Assembly (NCBI GenBank): GCA_027625915.1
Contig: JANTQA010000057.1
Span: forward strand, 3,162,001 to 3,226,000
Direction: 5' to 3'
DNA length: 64,000 bases
DNA from: Anaeramoeba flamelloides
Taxonomy: Eukaryota; Metamonada; Anaeramoebidae
Shown: positions 50,453-61,349 of the stretch, piece after piece
How the letters are laid out: the number at the start of each line of letters is the position of its first letter
Numbering within the stretch: the first letter of the stretch is position 1
The notes under the pieces: generated by a model
The model's database searches: none
Told to the model about the DNA's origin: nothing
Seen by the model: only the letters and a program-made list of their open reading frames with translations
Made by a program: the position numbers and the translations under genes

Positions 50453-50791
50453 ATGAAGGATAAAAAAAGATTAACCATTACAAGTGTTATTTTTAAAAAA
50501 TTTCATTCCTTCAAAAAACAATTTGATTTTAAGAACAACAGTACTGCTTTAGAACATTTAATTGACTTTTATATAGACCATAATCAAATCCAGCAAAAAT
50601 TAAAAAGAAAAATAAATAATAACAAAAAAAATTCAAAAATAAACAAGCATCAAGAACATGTATTTTTCCCAATTACGTTTGATACAAAATATCTTATGAT
50701 TCCAAAATTATTATTAAATCATTTTCAATTTGCTAAAGTCTCTGAAAAAGTTTCAGAGAAAAAAAAAACATTATACACAATTTTCCATTGA
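50453..50791 (+). CDS. Small protein, ribbon-helix-helix-like N-terminus
   Basis: 112 residues. The first 45 (KRLTITSVIFKKFHSFKKQF ... STALEHLIDFYIDH) follow the beta strand, helix, helix pattern of MetJ/Arc-type DNA-binding domains, with a hydrophobic spacing similar to the LTITSxxFxxFxxFK...ALEHLIDFY pattern. A Lys/Asn-rich linker and a second non-repetitive segment (FFPITFDTKYLMIPKLLLNH) follow. Such domains are commonest in bacteria and mobile elements, so a transferred or element-borne origin is possible, but the match is by eye only. It stands alone between two MITEs, with no neighbours on the same strand apart from the uncertain small gene upstream. The start is the first ATG after an AT-rich leader. 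Confidence 0.45.
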   Translation: MKDKKRLTITSVIFKKFHSFKKQFDFKNNSTALEHLIDFYIDHNQIQQKLKRKINNNKKNSKINKHQEHVFFPITFDTKYLMIPKLLLNHFQFAKVSEKVSEKKKTLYTIFH

Positions 50792-51016
50792 AAAAAATAA
50801 CAAAAAACAAATTATACATACAAGTAATTATTTAGAAATCACCAAATACAAAACGAAGACATCTTATTAATTTCTAATATACTATTTTCAAGTATTGGGT
50901 ATTCTCTAATATTATTTATTTAAAATTTCTTTTATCTTATTCTATTAACATTTAAAGCAATTTGATATTCTCTTTCAAAATAGAACGAACGAAGAAGATG
51001 GGGGTACTGATTATTA

Positions 51017-51218
51017 TACAGTCAGTTTCACTTTTAAGGCACAAACTTTCAACGAAATTTAAGGCACACAAAAAATCTCAAATTAAGGCACAAAATTCAA
51101 AGTCTAGTAAAAATAAATTGTAAAAAATGAAATTTCAAATTTTGTGCCTTAATTTGAGATTTTTATTGTGCCTTAAATTTCGTTGAAAGTTTGTGCCTTA
51201 AAAGTGAAACTGACTGTA
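51017..51218. mobile_element. Palindromic TA MITE, family 1
   Basis: Full length. Its left arm is almost identical to the truncated copy at 58910-59034, including the CACACAAAAAA and CAAAGTCTAG variants, so the two are close relatives. Confidence 0.9.
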
Positions 51219-51336
51219 TTGCAAAATAAGTCGAATACCAAAGTAAACTAAAAAAATCAAATTTAAAACAGATAGAGTAAAAATAGGAATATATTGTATA
51301 TAAAACCAATATCTTTAATATAATAAAGTTCTAATA

Positions 51337-51538
51337 TACAGCCAGTTTCACTTTTAAGGCACAAACTTTCAACGAAATTTAATGCACAAAAAAAATCTCA
51401 AATTAAGGCACAAAATTTGGAATTTTATTTTTTACCATTTATTTTTACTAGAAATTGAATTTTGTGCTTTAATTTGAGATTTTTATTGTGCCTTAAATTT
51501 CGTTGAAATTTTGTGCCTTAAAACTGAAACTGACTGTA
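51337..51538. mobile_element. Palindromic TA MITE, family 1
   Basis: Full length with TACAGCCAG left and CTGACTGTA right. It shares the CAGCC variant with the two nested inner copies at 54212 and 55044. Confidence 0.9.
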
Positions 51539-52549
51539 TAAGATTCAAAATAATTACAATAACTGTGAATAATTTCGTTTTCCAATAATAATTCATAATA
51601 ATAATTTTAAATTAATCCATACGAATATAAAATTTAACAAATTACCCTTAAATAAAGATATCCCTTCATTTTTAATACTTTTACTTTATTTATTTTTTAA
51701 AGAAATTTTGATTTTTTTGAAAGATTATTGATTTGACTGGAGAATTATTGAATATATTGTTCCAAAAAAATAATAAAAAATATTGAAAATATTGTCAAAT
51801 TATTGAATAAAATTCAATATATTGTTTTATAAATGAAAAAAAAAGGGAAAGAAATAATAATGAATTTAGGATTAAATTATTGAACAATTTTTTTCGACGA
51901 TTTTCGATTTACGTTGAATTTCGTTCAATAAATCCCCCCCACCCCTTTTCCAGCTTGATTCTTTTTCTTTCTTCTTGTTTTTCAGGTTCACTTTTTTTTT
52001 TTATTTGGTTTCTTTGTTTCTTTGATCCATGATTAATAAAAAATTTGATTAAAAAGAATAATTAAAAATTAAATAAAAAGAAAAAAAAAATGATAATCTG
52101 ATAACCACAGGAACCACAGGAACCAAAACTTCTTGTTTCAAATCGTTAAAATTTGTAAAAACAAAATGAAAGGATACTTTAAAAAAGAAATTTTTTTGTT
52201 GTAATTTTGTTGTGAAAAATTTGATTGATTTTTCAAAAAAAGTAACAACTTTTTTTTTTTTCTTTTGGATTTCTATTAGAAATTGAAAGCCGAATTGGAA
52301 GGAGAAGTATTACTGATTTATAAGAAATCCTTAAATTTTGAATAAATTTTATGTTTATGATATGAAGAATCCTCATAGAAGTGTCTTAAATTGATTCTAA
52401 AATTATTAACAATCAAATTATTTGCAAGGTAAGAAATATTTTATTTTTTTTCCAGTGTTTTTTTTTTATATTGACTTTGTTTAGAAATTGATTTTCTTTC
52501 TGAACTACCTAATTCAATATCCTACAAAAGTTAACCCTTCTCTTTTAAA
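51539..52549. other. AT-rich spacer with short minisatellite
   Basis: ACCACAGGA repeats near 52105-52127 resemble the GGAACCAAA repeats at 40045 and 47975. There is a poly(C) patch near 51935. No gene is seen. Confidence 0.5.
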
Positions 52550-52806
52550 ATGAACAATTTAAAAAACTCAAATTCCAAAAAAAAAAAAAAAAAAAAAAAA
52601 GAAAAAGCCAAGATCTTGAAAGATTCAAAGACATCCAAATCCAAATTAAGCAACAACAACAAACAGCAGCAATACCAGAATGTGAAGTATGTGAGCAACA
52701 AAAAGCAGACTTTTATTGTGAAACTTGTAAAATCCATTATTGTATAAATTGTGAATCACAAGTACACACTCCTCACTACAAGGAAAATTTAAACACCGAA
52801 AATTAA
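52550..52806 (+). pseudogene. B-box zinc-finger protein fragment
   Basis: B-boxes are zinc-binding protein-interaction domains. From 52681 the frame reads CEVCEQQKADFYCETC, then C-x2-C, then H-x2-H, giving C-x2-C-x8-C-x2-C-x4-C-x2-C-x4-H-x2-H, a complete B-box. It ends at TAA 52804-52806, soon after HYKENL. The best start, ATG 52550, is in a different frame separated by a 24-A homopolymer that encodes poly-Lys, so a one- or two-base difference in run length would join them. No downstream coiled coil is present. It is either a truncated gene with a slippage-prone start or a broken copy. Confidence 0.6.
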
Positions 52807-54119
52807 AGTTAGCCAAAACTATACATTGGATTTCAGTTATACGTCATTTATAAATTATTTTTTCAAAGTTATCATAATTTTATGTAATAAAAAATGGATA
52901 GCTTTTAAACTCATGAAAATCTGAATACCCCCCTTTTCAAAAATACCGACTTTTGAAAAAATTACCTATTTTCAGGGTATTTTTTTATTGGAAAAAGTTG
53001 AAATGAATTAATTTTTGATTAAACATTAAGATTGAAAAAAGAATAAATTTTAAAGCAATTTGCAGAAAAAAACCGGGAACGTATATAAAAACTCAAACAT
53101 GGAAAAAAATAAAATGATAAAAAATATTCCAAAAACAGATAAAAAATCAGATTTTCAATTTAATTGAGCAATATCTTTTGATTGAAATATTTTGTGTTAT
53201 TTTCAAATTGAAAAATATGTTTCCTTTTTAGACTATTAAAAAAATACTTGAAAATTATCTCTCTACTAAGTCAATTAAAAAATTCAAAAATTTTTCAATT
53301 AAAAATGAAAAAAATATTACTGAAAAATTTCATTTTTTTTTTCAATTCCTATTAATATCTATTAAAGTTGCAAACCTCATTGAAAATTGTTATGTATAAT
53401 AATGTTTATTATTCGAGTGTATTTCAAAAATACAAAATTTAGAGATTTTTTTTTGAAAAAATTTTCCTTGTACACTACAAGGAAAAAAAAAAAGTGCTAT
53501 CTACTCTAAAATATTAACCAAACCCCCCTTAAAAATTTTTTAAAAATCAAAAAAAATATTTTTTTTGGGTGTAGAAAAAAAATTACAAAAAATTTTCATT
53601 TTTACTCTTAAATTCGCCTAAATTTTAATACCCCTCATTTCAAAAAGACCGACTTTTGATTTTTTCGACAAAATTTCATTCAAAAATTTAAACTTTTTTA
53701 AAAAATGAAATTTCACCTCTGAAAAAATGAAAAAATGTCAGAAAAATTTTTTAATAACACAATTTAAAATTTCAAAATGCTATCTCGGATCAATTAAAGA
53801 AATTATTACCTATTTATTATTTTTACTACCTCTTTTGTTAATTTTTTCATTTTTAGAGTAATTGAATTTTTTCTTTTTTCCAAAATGTAAATTTATTTTT
53901 TTTAATTTATAAAAATTTTTTAGAAGGTCATTAGACTGAAAAAAGTTGTAGTATCAGTTCTACTTTTAAAAAAGTAATTTCGAAAGGAAAATATATGAGT
54001 TATCAAATTTGATCAAATTTCCAAAATTGACAAAATTTTTATTTTTTTTCAAAATATTTAATTTAAGTATAATATTTTACTATAGGTATTCAAAAAAACC
54101 CTTTCCAGGCAGGTTAAGG
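52807..54119. other. AT-rich spacer with direct repeats
   Basis: An about 40-bp phrase (AATACCCC...TTTCAAAAA then ACCGACTTTTGA) occurs near 52924 and again near 53627 in the same orientation. A small hairpin TTTTCCTTGTA...TACAAGGAAAA lies at about 53460-53485. No gene is seen. Confidence 0.5.
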
Positions 54120-54516
54120 TACAGCCTGTTCCTCTTAAAAGGTACAAACTGCAAGGGAAATTTAGTACACAATAAAAAAACTCAAATTAAAAAAAAAAAT
54201 TCAAATTCTAGTACAGCCAGTTTCACTTTTAAGGCACAAACTTTCAACCAAATTTAAGGCACAAAAAAATCTCAAATTAAGGCACAAAATTTGGAATTTT
54301 TAATTTTTGCAATTTATTTTACGAGAATACAAAATTTTGTGCCTTAATTCGAGATTTTTATTGTGCCTTAAATTTCGTTGAAAGTTTGTGCCTTTAAAGT
54401 GAAACTGACTGTAAAATAAATTGTAAAAAAATCCCAAATTTTGTACATCAATTTGAGATTTTTTTGTATATTAAATTTTGTTGAAAGTTTGTGTATTAAA
54501 TGTGGAACTGACTGTA
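54120..54516. mobile_element. Diverged palindromic TA MITE interrupted by another copy
   Basis: Outer parts 54120-54211 (TACAGCCTGTTCCTC left end) and 54414-54516 (right end ACTGACTGTA) belong to an old diverged copy. A younger copy sits at 54212-54413, in the TA of the central CTAGTAAAATAAATTG. Confidence 0.85.
54212..54413. mobile_element. Palindromic TA MITE, family 1, nested inner copy
   Basis: Full length. TACAGCCAGTTTCAC left, CTGACTGTA right. TA is found on both sides of the insertion, within the outer copy. Confidence 0.9.
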
Positions 54517-54616
54517 TTTGCCAAGCGATTATTTGTGAGAAAAACAAATTTTTTTATTTTGTATTTTGTTTGATTTCTAAACTTTCAAAATGTTGACCTG
54601 TGTGCTGATAGTTTGT

Positions 54617-54816
54617 TACAGTCAGTTTCACTTTTAAGGCACAAACACCAACGAAATTTAAGGCAGAATAAAAATTTCGAATTAAGGCACAAAATTCAAA
54701 TTCTAGTAAAATAATTTGTAAAAAATTTCATTCCAAATTTTGTGCCTTAATTTGAGATTTTTATTGTACCTTAAATTTCGTTGAAAGTTTGTGCCTTAAA
54801 AGTGAAAATGACTGTA
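54617..54816. mobile_element. Palindromic TA MITE, family 1
   Basis: Full length with a slightly shortened left arm (AAACACCAACG). Confidence 0.9.
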
Positions 54817-54952
54817 TATGAATCACAAATTTTTTTTGGTTGAATAGAATAAAAAATATGAATTGGTCAAAAACGACAATTTTTATCCAAAAATGCAAAT
54901 TTTCAAAATTTGCAAATATTTACGATTCATTTATCATTTTATTGGGGTAGGT

Positions 54953-55355
54953 TACAGTCAGTTTCACTTTTAAGGCACAAACTTTGAACGGAATTTAAGG
55001 CACACAAAAAATCTCAAATTAAGGCACAAAATTCAAATTCTAGTACAGCCAGTTTCACTTTTAAGGCACAAACTTTCAACCAAATTTAAGGCACAAAAAA
55101 ATCTCAAATTAAGGCACAAAATTTGGAATTTTATTTTTTACAATTTATTTTTACTAGAATTTGAACTTTGTGCTTTAATTTGAGATTTTTTTTGTGCCTT
55201 AAATTTCGTTGAAAGTTTGTGCCTTAAAAGTGAAACTGACTGTAGTAAAATTAAATTGTAAAAAATGAAATTCCAAATTTTGTGCCTTAATTTGAGATTT
55301 TTTTGTGCCTTAAATTTCGTTGAAAGTTTGTGCCTTAAAAGTGAAACTGACTGTA
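54953..55355. mobile_element. Palindromic TA MITE interrupted by another copy
   Basis: Outer parts 54953-55043 and 55245-55355. The outer arms are standard family 1. The inner copy lies at 55044-55244, at the same central TA used in 54120-54516. Confidence 0.9.
55044..55244. mobile_element. Palindromic TA MITE, family 1, nested inner copy
   Basis: Left half matches the other nested inner copy almost exactly (TACAGCCAG, CAACCAAATTTAAGG, TTTGGAATTTT). Confidence 0.9.
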
Positions 55356-55359
55356 TGTA

Positions 55360-55520
55360 GGATTTGTATATTTTAGTTGAGTGATCTACACCACCACACT
55401 CATTCCTAACTTACTCAACTCATCCTAATTAACCATACCTACCCTAACATACCTACAATATTCAATTCTAACACACTCTAACGTACCATATCTACCAACC
55501 ATACCCATCCATCTTAAATG
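55360..55520. other. C/A/T-rich, G-poor strand
   Basis: About 150 bp with many CATACCTAC/CTAAC-type words and very few G, unlike its surroundings. No frame, no clear period. Confidence 0.5.
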
Positions 55521-55550
55521 TTAAATAAAATGTTAAATACAAATGTTAAA

Positions 55551-55747
55551 TACAGTCAGTTACACTTTTAAGACACAAACTTTCAACGAAATTTAAGAAA
55601 ATTAAAATCTAAAATTAAGGCACAAAATTTTTTGGAATTTTTTTTACAATTTATTTTACTAGAATTTGAATTTTGTGCTTTAATTTGAGTTTTTTTGTAC
55701 CTTAAATTTCGTTGAAAGTTTGTGCCTAAAACGTGGAACTGAACGTA
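55551..55747. mobile_element. Palindromic TA MITE, family 1
   Basis: Nearly full length; right end ACTGAACGTA. Confidence 0.85.
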
Positions 55748-56690
55748 TTACTTCAAAATTAAATTTGTGTTGAATCTATTTAAAAATTAAGTAAAATAAT
55801 TCATTTTTATGAAAAAAGTAATATTTAAAATTTTATAAGAAACTCATTTTTGCTTTTTTTCATCCATTTTATTTAATAATTCCAATATTTCTTGTAGTGC
55901 ACAAGAGTAAATATGGATGTCTCAAAAAATAGAGTTTTTTTCAAAAAAAAATTGATTTTAGAGATAAATAAACATTAACAAATTGACCCCAAAAAATTGG
56001 AATTTATACACAATATGACAAAACATATTACTTAATTAAACTCAACTTTTAATCTAAAATGGTATCTCAAATAGGTAAATTTTGTTTTGAAAAAAAAATT
56101 ATTTTATTTTTTTTTTTTTTGAAACAAAAATGATACCTATTTGAGACACGATTTTTTAATAAAATTTGTTCTCAATTATAAAATTTTGATATTTCTTCAA
56201 TCTACTCTTCCTCATTTTGTGGGGTCAATGTACTTATGTATATTTATCTCTAAAATTTATTTTTTTTGAAAAAAACTCTATTTTTTAAGATATCCATATT
56301 TACACTTGTGTGATTGAATTTTAATGGATAATTTGAAAAAAAAAACGATTTTTAAGAAAAAAAGTAATATTTAAAATTTTATAAGTAACATATTTTTTCA
56401 TTTATCTTAGATTTTAATTATTAAATAAGAAAATTCACATTATTTGACGACAGTCAGTTCCACTTTATACAGTCAGTTTCACTTTTAAGGCACAAACTTA
56501 AGAAATATCGTAATAATTCAATAGAATTGTTTAATAAAATCAAAAATGGGTATTAAATCTATATTTAAAAATTACTTTTTTTCTGAAAAATGAATTATTT
56601 TATCAAATTATCCATTAAAATTCAATAAAAACAAGAAATATTGAAATTATTAAATAAAATGGATGAAAAAAAAGCAAAATGAGTTTCTTA
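55748..56690. repeat. Compound inverted repeat, probably nested small elements
   Basis: Arms at about 55838-55897 and 56632-56690 are near-perfect reverse complements (ATAAGAAACTCATTTTTGC...AATATTTCTTG). Inside, 55896-55935 and 56275-56315 form a second inverted pair (CACAAGAGTAAATATGGATG; TCCATATTTACACTTGTG). A third module (GTAATATTTAAAATTTTATA) occurs near 55818 and 56366 in direct orientation. It looks like two non-autonomous elements, one inside the other. Confidence 0.65.
56450..56499. mobile_element. Two abutting fragments of family 1 MITE ends
   Basis: ACAGTCAGTTCCACTTTA is followed directly by TACAGTCAGTTTCACTTTTA and about 10 more bases before the similarity stops. The second end begins at the TA inside the first. 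Confidence 0.75.
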
Positions 56691-56893
56691 TACAGTTAGT
56701 TTCACTTTTAAGACACAAACTTTCAACGAAATTTAAGACACAAAAAAATCTCATATTAAAGCACAAAATTCAAATTCTAATAAAAATAAATTGTAAAAAA
56801 AAAATTAATTCCAAATTTTGTGCTTTAAATTGGGATCTTTGTATTTCTTAAATTTCCTTGAAATTTTGTGTATTTAAAATAGAACTGACTCTG
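56691..56893. mobile_element. Palindromic TA MITE, family 1, diverged
   Basis: Left end TACAGTTAGTTTCAC; right end degraded (GAACTGACTCTGAC). It abuts the right arm of the compound inverted repeat. Confidence 0.75.
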
Positions 56894-57699
56894 ACTTTTA
56901 TTTTTTTATTTTATTTATTCTTATTTTTATTTTAATAAATTACAAATTACAAATTAAAATTTAAATATTGAAAAAATCGAAAAAGAGTAATTTTTTCATA
57001 AAAAATTGACAATAAAACTTGAATTTAAAAGACTTTTTTTTAAAAAAAATATGATCATCTTTTGAATTTTATTTAATAAATTTAATCTAACTAAATCAAA
57101 TAAAGAAATTAATCTAATTTGATGAATTAAATAAAATTAATAATATCAACAATTAAAAAATGTAGTGAATTTTTAATTTTTTTAAATAATATTCAACTTA
57201 TTAGTGTTATTGTTGGTGTTATCATTAGTAGAATTTAATTCAAAAAAATTAAAAAAAAAATCAATAATTTTCATTAGAAAGAGTTAAAATTATGGTGTTA
57301 TTTAAAAAAGAAAAGAAAGAGATGAAAAAAATTAAATTAAAAATAATTTAGAAATGAAAATAATGTAAATATAAAAGAAAAATCTCTAAAAAAGGGGAAA
57401 AGAAAAAAAGAGGGAATTATCTTTTAAAATCCAATCTGAGCTCTTCAATTGTCTGTAGTGTTTTTTTTTACTTTAAAGTACATATTTACTTCTGTTAAAA
57501 AATTGTCAAAATAATTATTAAAAAATTATTCTTCTGTGTTCTACTGGATAAAATTTCAAACCAAGCGTTTTCATATGATTAAAAAGCTTCAATGATTGTT
57601 TCTTCCAAGTTTAATATTATTTTTTCATATTGTAATTTTTTTTTCTGTAAAGATCATTTTATTTAATCCTGTGAGATTCATTAAAATGATCTTTCTAAA
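56894..57699. other. AT-rich spacer, no gene seen
   Basis: No recognisable coding or repeat feature. Confidence 0.5.
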
Positions 57700-57739
57700 A
57701 ATATTTCCTTGATCCGGTGTTATAGATTTTATCATAGTT

Positions 57740-57930
57740 TTAATACTTTTATTTTTTAATAATCTGTTCAATGAAATAAATTACAAAACAACCACAAGAT
57801 GAGGAATCTACTTGTAATTTTTCGTGATATGGGTCTTTAAATATTTTTACGTGATATACCCAGTTTTGAGTGTTTTTTTTCTTATTCAGAACTATTATTA
57901 ATTCTTTCCCAACATTACGGAAATAGTCTG
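57740..57930 (-). pseudogene. Second Ulp1/C48-like protease motif
   Basis: On the minus strand the frame reads KNTQNWVYHVKIFKDPYHEK and then LQVDSSSCGCFVIYFIEQII. The QxDxxxCGxFVxxFIE form is the classic Ulp1 C-terminal Gln/Cys motif, distinct from the NYNCGLYTL version at 58.8 kb. It ends at a stop after IIKK. Its catalytic His region was not found. It may be a second protease in the same element or the end of another element. Confidence 0.5.
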
Positions 57931-58080
57931 AATAGAAAAGTATAGAAATAAAAAAAAATAAAAAAAATTGTAAAAATAAATATAAATATTTTTAAATCTA
58001 AAAATTATTAAAAAATTAATGAAAAATAATTTATAATTTACTTTTTTTGATAAATAATATAAGAGTTGAATTCTTCTATT

Positions 58081-58733
58081 TTATATTTTGTAAAATCTAT
58101 TACAAAAAGCGAAAAATGCATATGAGCTCCCACTATCAAAAAAGCATTTATCTATTGAGTTGGCATTTTTTTGAGAATAATCATAAATACTTGATATTTG
58201 TTGAAAAACTTCCTCTCGTTGTTGAGTATTATCACTTAATTTTATACAAAAATATTTTGAATCACCTAACTGGATATCATTCAAGAGTGGAATTTTCAAA
58301 AATTTACAATAATTAATGATATCTTCTTGATCTAACATTACATTTTTTTGTTTTTATTCGATACCACCAATATTCAGTCAGTTCTAAATTTTCAATTGAA
58401 ACACTCTTATATAAATTAATTAAATGGTTTTTTAATCTGTCGAATATTTGTCCATCTTTCAGGAATTTGAGGAAAATTTTCTCTAAAAGTGTTATTATTT
58501 ATTTTATTTTGAAATAAACTTTTAAATTCCACAATTTTATCATTAGAATGAATATTTTTTTGAATATTTTCAAGAGGAATAATATTTTTTTCTCTAAAAA
58601 TTTCTTGAAAAAAAATATCATCAAAGGAATTTTGATTTAATGAGTGTTTGAAAATTTCAAGTAAAATTTCTTCTCTTTTTTTAGCAATTTCAATATGAGT
58701 AATGTTTGATAAATTATCCGAATGTTTTTTCAA
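58081..58733 (-). CDS. Two unknown frames of the transposon
   Basis: 58733-58416 (105 residues) and 58338-58081 (85 residues). Both have protein-like composition (for example EIAKKREEILLEIFKHSLNQ). They lie between the two protease-like motifs. No family recognised. Confidence 0.35.
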
Positions 58734-58779
58734 ATCTTTAATGTTGTATTTTTTCAGGTATAAATTTTAAAAAAAATCA

Positions 58780-59302
58780 AAATTAATCAGTGTATATAAA
58801 CCACAATTATAATTATCATCTTGTTTTTGACATTTTGCATAGTGGATATCAAATAACAATAAATTATTATATGAATTTAATTGAGAATAAAAATTTTTCA
58901 TTTGTTTAATACAGTCAGTTTCACTTTTAAGGCACAAACTTTCAACAAAATTTAAGGCACACAAAAAATCTCAAATTAAGGCACAAAATTCAAAGTCTAG
59001 TAAAAATAAATTGTAAAAAATGAAATTTCAAATTCTTTTATTTGTTAATTAAATTTGTTACCTTAAAATTAATTAAATTTGATATATTAAAAAAAAAAAT
59101 ATTTTTTTTTTTATTTTTTTTTTTTTATTAATAAAGAATCAAAAATTATAAATAAAATGTTTTTATTGGTATACTTGTAAGTTATCATTCCAATCCAATG
59201 ATTATCATTAATATGAATAGGGATAAAAAATAAATATTTTATTTTTAAAAATTTTATTTTAGGTTTTTTTTTGGAAATCATAAAATATGTATTAAAAAAC
59301 AT
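58780..59302 (-). pseudogene. Ulp1/C48-type cysteine protease (split by MITE)
   Basis: The upstream frame 59302-59111 has IPIHINDNHWIGMITY and IFDSL, matching the catalytic His (HW) and Asp of Ulp1-family proteases. Beyond the truncated MITE, QKQDDNYNCGLYTLINF supplies the Gln and catalytic Cys (QxDxxxCG). These enzymes cleave ubiquitin-like or element polyproteins. The MITE lies between the two parts. Confidence 0.65.
58910..59034. mobile_element. Palindromic TA MITE, family 1, right half missing
   Basis: Left end TACAGTCAGTTTCAC intact; similarity stops in the centre at TCAAATTC. Close relative of 51017-51218. Confidence 0.85.
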
Positions 59303-59524
59303 AAAATTTTTAATTTACTTTTGATAATTTTCAAATATTTTCAAACATTGGTAATTATTAATTGAATCATCTAATGAACATTCATTCAATAATGTCAAAA
59401 AAACTCTTAAAAGTTATTTTAATTTTTACCTATTTTATTATCTTTATGATTTATTTGGAATTTGAAAATATTATATTCATTTAAATCATTTTTTAATGAA
59501 TTTATAAAATTTTGATTTAAAATT

Positions 59525-60301
59525 TTATTTAATTTTTCTTTTAGTTCCTTTTTTGAAAAAATTAAATTGATTTATTTTTAAGGATTTCTTTTGATTTATT
59601 AAATTTTTATCATCATTTATAATGATCGGATTATTTAATGCAGTGTTATTTGTTTTGAATTTTTTATTTATTTGTTGAATCGAATGATTATAATATTTTT
59701 CAGATTTTATATTATTTTTCATTACTTGTAATTTTCTCTTTTTTTCATTTTCTTTTGAAAATTTTAAATTATTATTTTTTTTTTTTTGAACATTTAAAAT
59801 CGGTAAATTCGGATCAATAATGGGTTTTAAGTTTGGGTAACGTTTATATTTAAATTTTAAATTTAAGGGTTGGTGTGAATGGTAGTTATTGTTCAAAACC
59901 CAATATTGATATTGTTGTGAAGAATTTTCAAAAAATGGCTTATATAAATGAACCCTTTTTTGTAAATCATTTATCGATCTGATAATTTCATTATGATTAT
60001 CATGAAAAAAGGTATTTTTTTTGAAATAAAAAACATTTTGATTAATTTTTAAAGGTATTAATTTGACTTGAATTTTTGGATTTTTAGTTGTTGATACTGA
60101 AATTTCCTTTATTCGATAATATTTAGTATTTTCATAAAGAGTTACGAAATTTTTTAATTTAAAAATATGATTATTTATTATAAAAGTTTGTAATTTTTGA
60201 CCTTTTCTTAAAATTCTGGGTTTTAATTTTTTTATTTCTTCAACCTTTTTCAATTTTAAATATTTTTTTTTCATTTCTTTGAAACATAGATTTTTTAATA
60301 A
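59525..60301 (-). CDS. Transposon-borne Lys-rich ORF, unknown
   Basis: About 255 residues between the Tnp2-like part and the protease part, with the frame beginning inside or next to the MITE. FVTLYENTKYYRIKEISVS is protein-like; the C-terminal third is Lys/Asn-rich. It probably continues the transposase polypeptide. No domain recognised. Confidence 0.4.
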   Translation of the reverse strand, partial: LLKNLCFKEMKKKYLKLKKVEEIKKLKPRILRKGQKLQTFIINNHIFKLKNFVTLYENTKYYRIKEISVSTTKNPKIQVKLIPLKINQNVFYFKKNTFFHDNHNEIIRSINDLQKRVHLYKPFFENSSQQYQYWVLNNNYHSHQPLNLKFKYKRYPNLKPIIDPNLPILNVQKKKNNNLKFSKENEKKRKLQVMKNNIKSEKYYNHSIQQINKKFKTNNTALNNPIIINDDKNLINQKKSLKINQFNFFKKGTKRKIK

Positions 60302-60505
60302 TACAGTCAGTTTCACTTTTAAGACACAAACTTTCTACGAAATTTAAGGCACAAAAAAAAATCTCAAATTAAGGCACAAAATTCAAATTCTAGTAAAAAT
60401 AATTTGTAAAAAAAACAATTTCTAGAAAATGTGCTTTAATTTGAGATATTTTTTGTGCCTTAAATTTCGTTGAAAGTTTGTGCCTTAAAAGTGAAACTGA
60501 CTGTA
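60302..60505. mobile_element. Palindromic TA MITE, family 1 (inside transposon)
   Basis: Full length, both TA-flanked ends intact. It interrupts the transposase frame. Confidence 0.9.
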
Positions 60506-60986
60506 AGGATTTAGCTAGTTTAGCATTTCGATTACGAAAATTTTGATGAAATTTTTCAAAGGGAATAACAGAACAAAAAATTCCACCATTGAGTTTAACA
60601 TTATCAGCGAAATGTAAAGATCTATGTAAATTAGGTTGATGAATTTGTTTATAAATCTCATGAAAAAATTCTAAATGTTGTTCTAAAACTTTCTCATTTA
60701 AAACACCCAGATCATCATCCATTTTTTCATTTCTAAATGGATAATAAATATTTTCTAAAAGTTTTGAAAACAATTTAAAATAATTGAAGAGATTTACATC
60801 CAGATCTATTAATAAAATCGGAATAATTTGGTAAAATTTATAAAAATTGTCACCTGATGATTTTAATTTAAATTTTCTTAAATTAGGGAAATCAGGGGGT
60901 TTTGATGTAATTTTTTCCTTTTCCGTTGGAAAAAATTTATCTAATCTTAATAAAACAACTTTCCATATTTTTTTTCCGCTTTTCAA
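60506..60986 (-). pseudogene. Tnp2-like transposase, C-terminal part
   Basis: A frame of about 160 residues interrupted by the MITE at 60302. It contains DLDVNLFNYFKLFSKLLENI, then HRSLHFADNVKLNGGIF and PFEKFHQNFRNRN. An H-x3-H ... G ... FE-x2-H pattern resembles the conserved segment after the Tnp2 core in several CACTA transposases. Fold and catalytic residues cannot be confirmed by eye. Confidence 0.45.
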
Positions 60987-61349
60987 TTAGAAATTGAACA
61001 CTTTTTTTACCTATTCCAATTAAATATAGATGTAAAGGATCTAAAACAAAATATTCATAAGATGTGGGATCAAAATTTAAAACTTCAATCCATATATTAC
61101 TTTTTTGTTTCAAAATTGCATTATCTTTAAAATTTTTAGCTATTTTTCTGGCTTCTTTGGGATTTTTTGAATTTTTTATTTTTTTCCAATTTTCTTTGAA
61201 TTCTTCAACATTTCTTTTATGTCTTTTTATTTTACTTGAGTAGTATTCATTATTTTGTAAGTTTTTTTTTTGGAATACTCACTTGATCACAATAAGGACA
61301 TTGATTATGGGCATTTGGATCCTTTCTTCCAACTGCTTGGTTAATCTCC

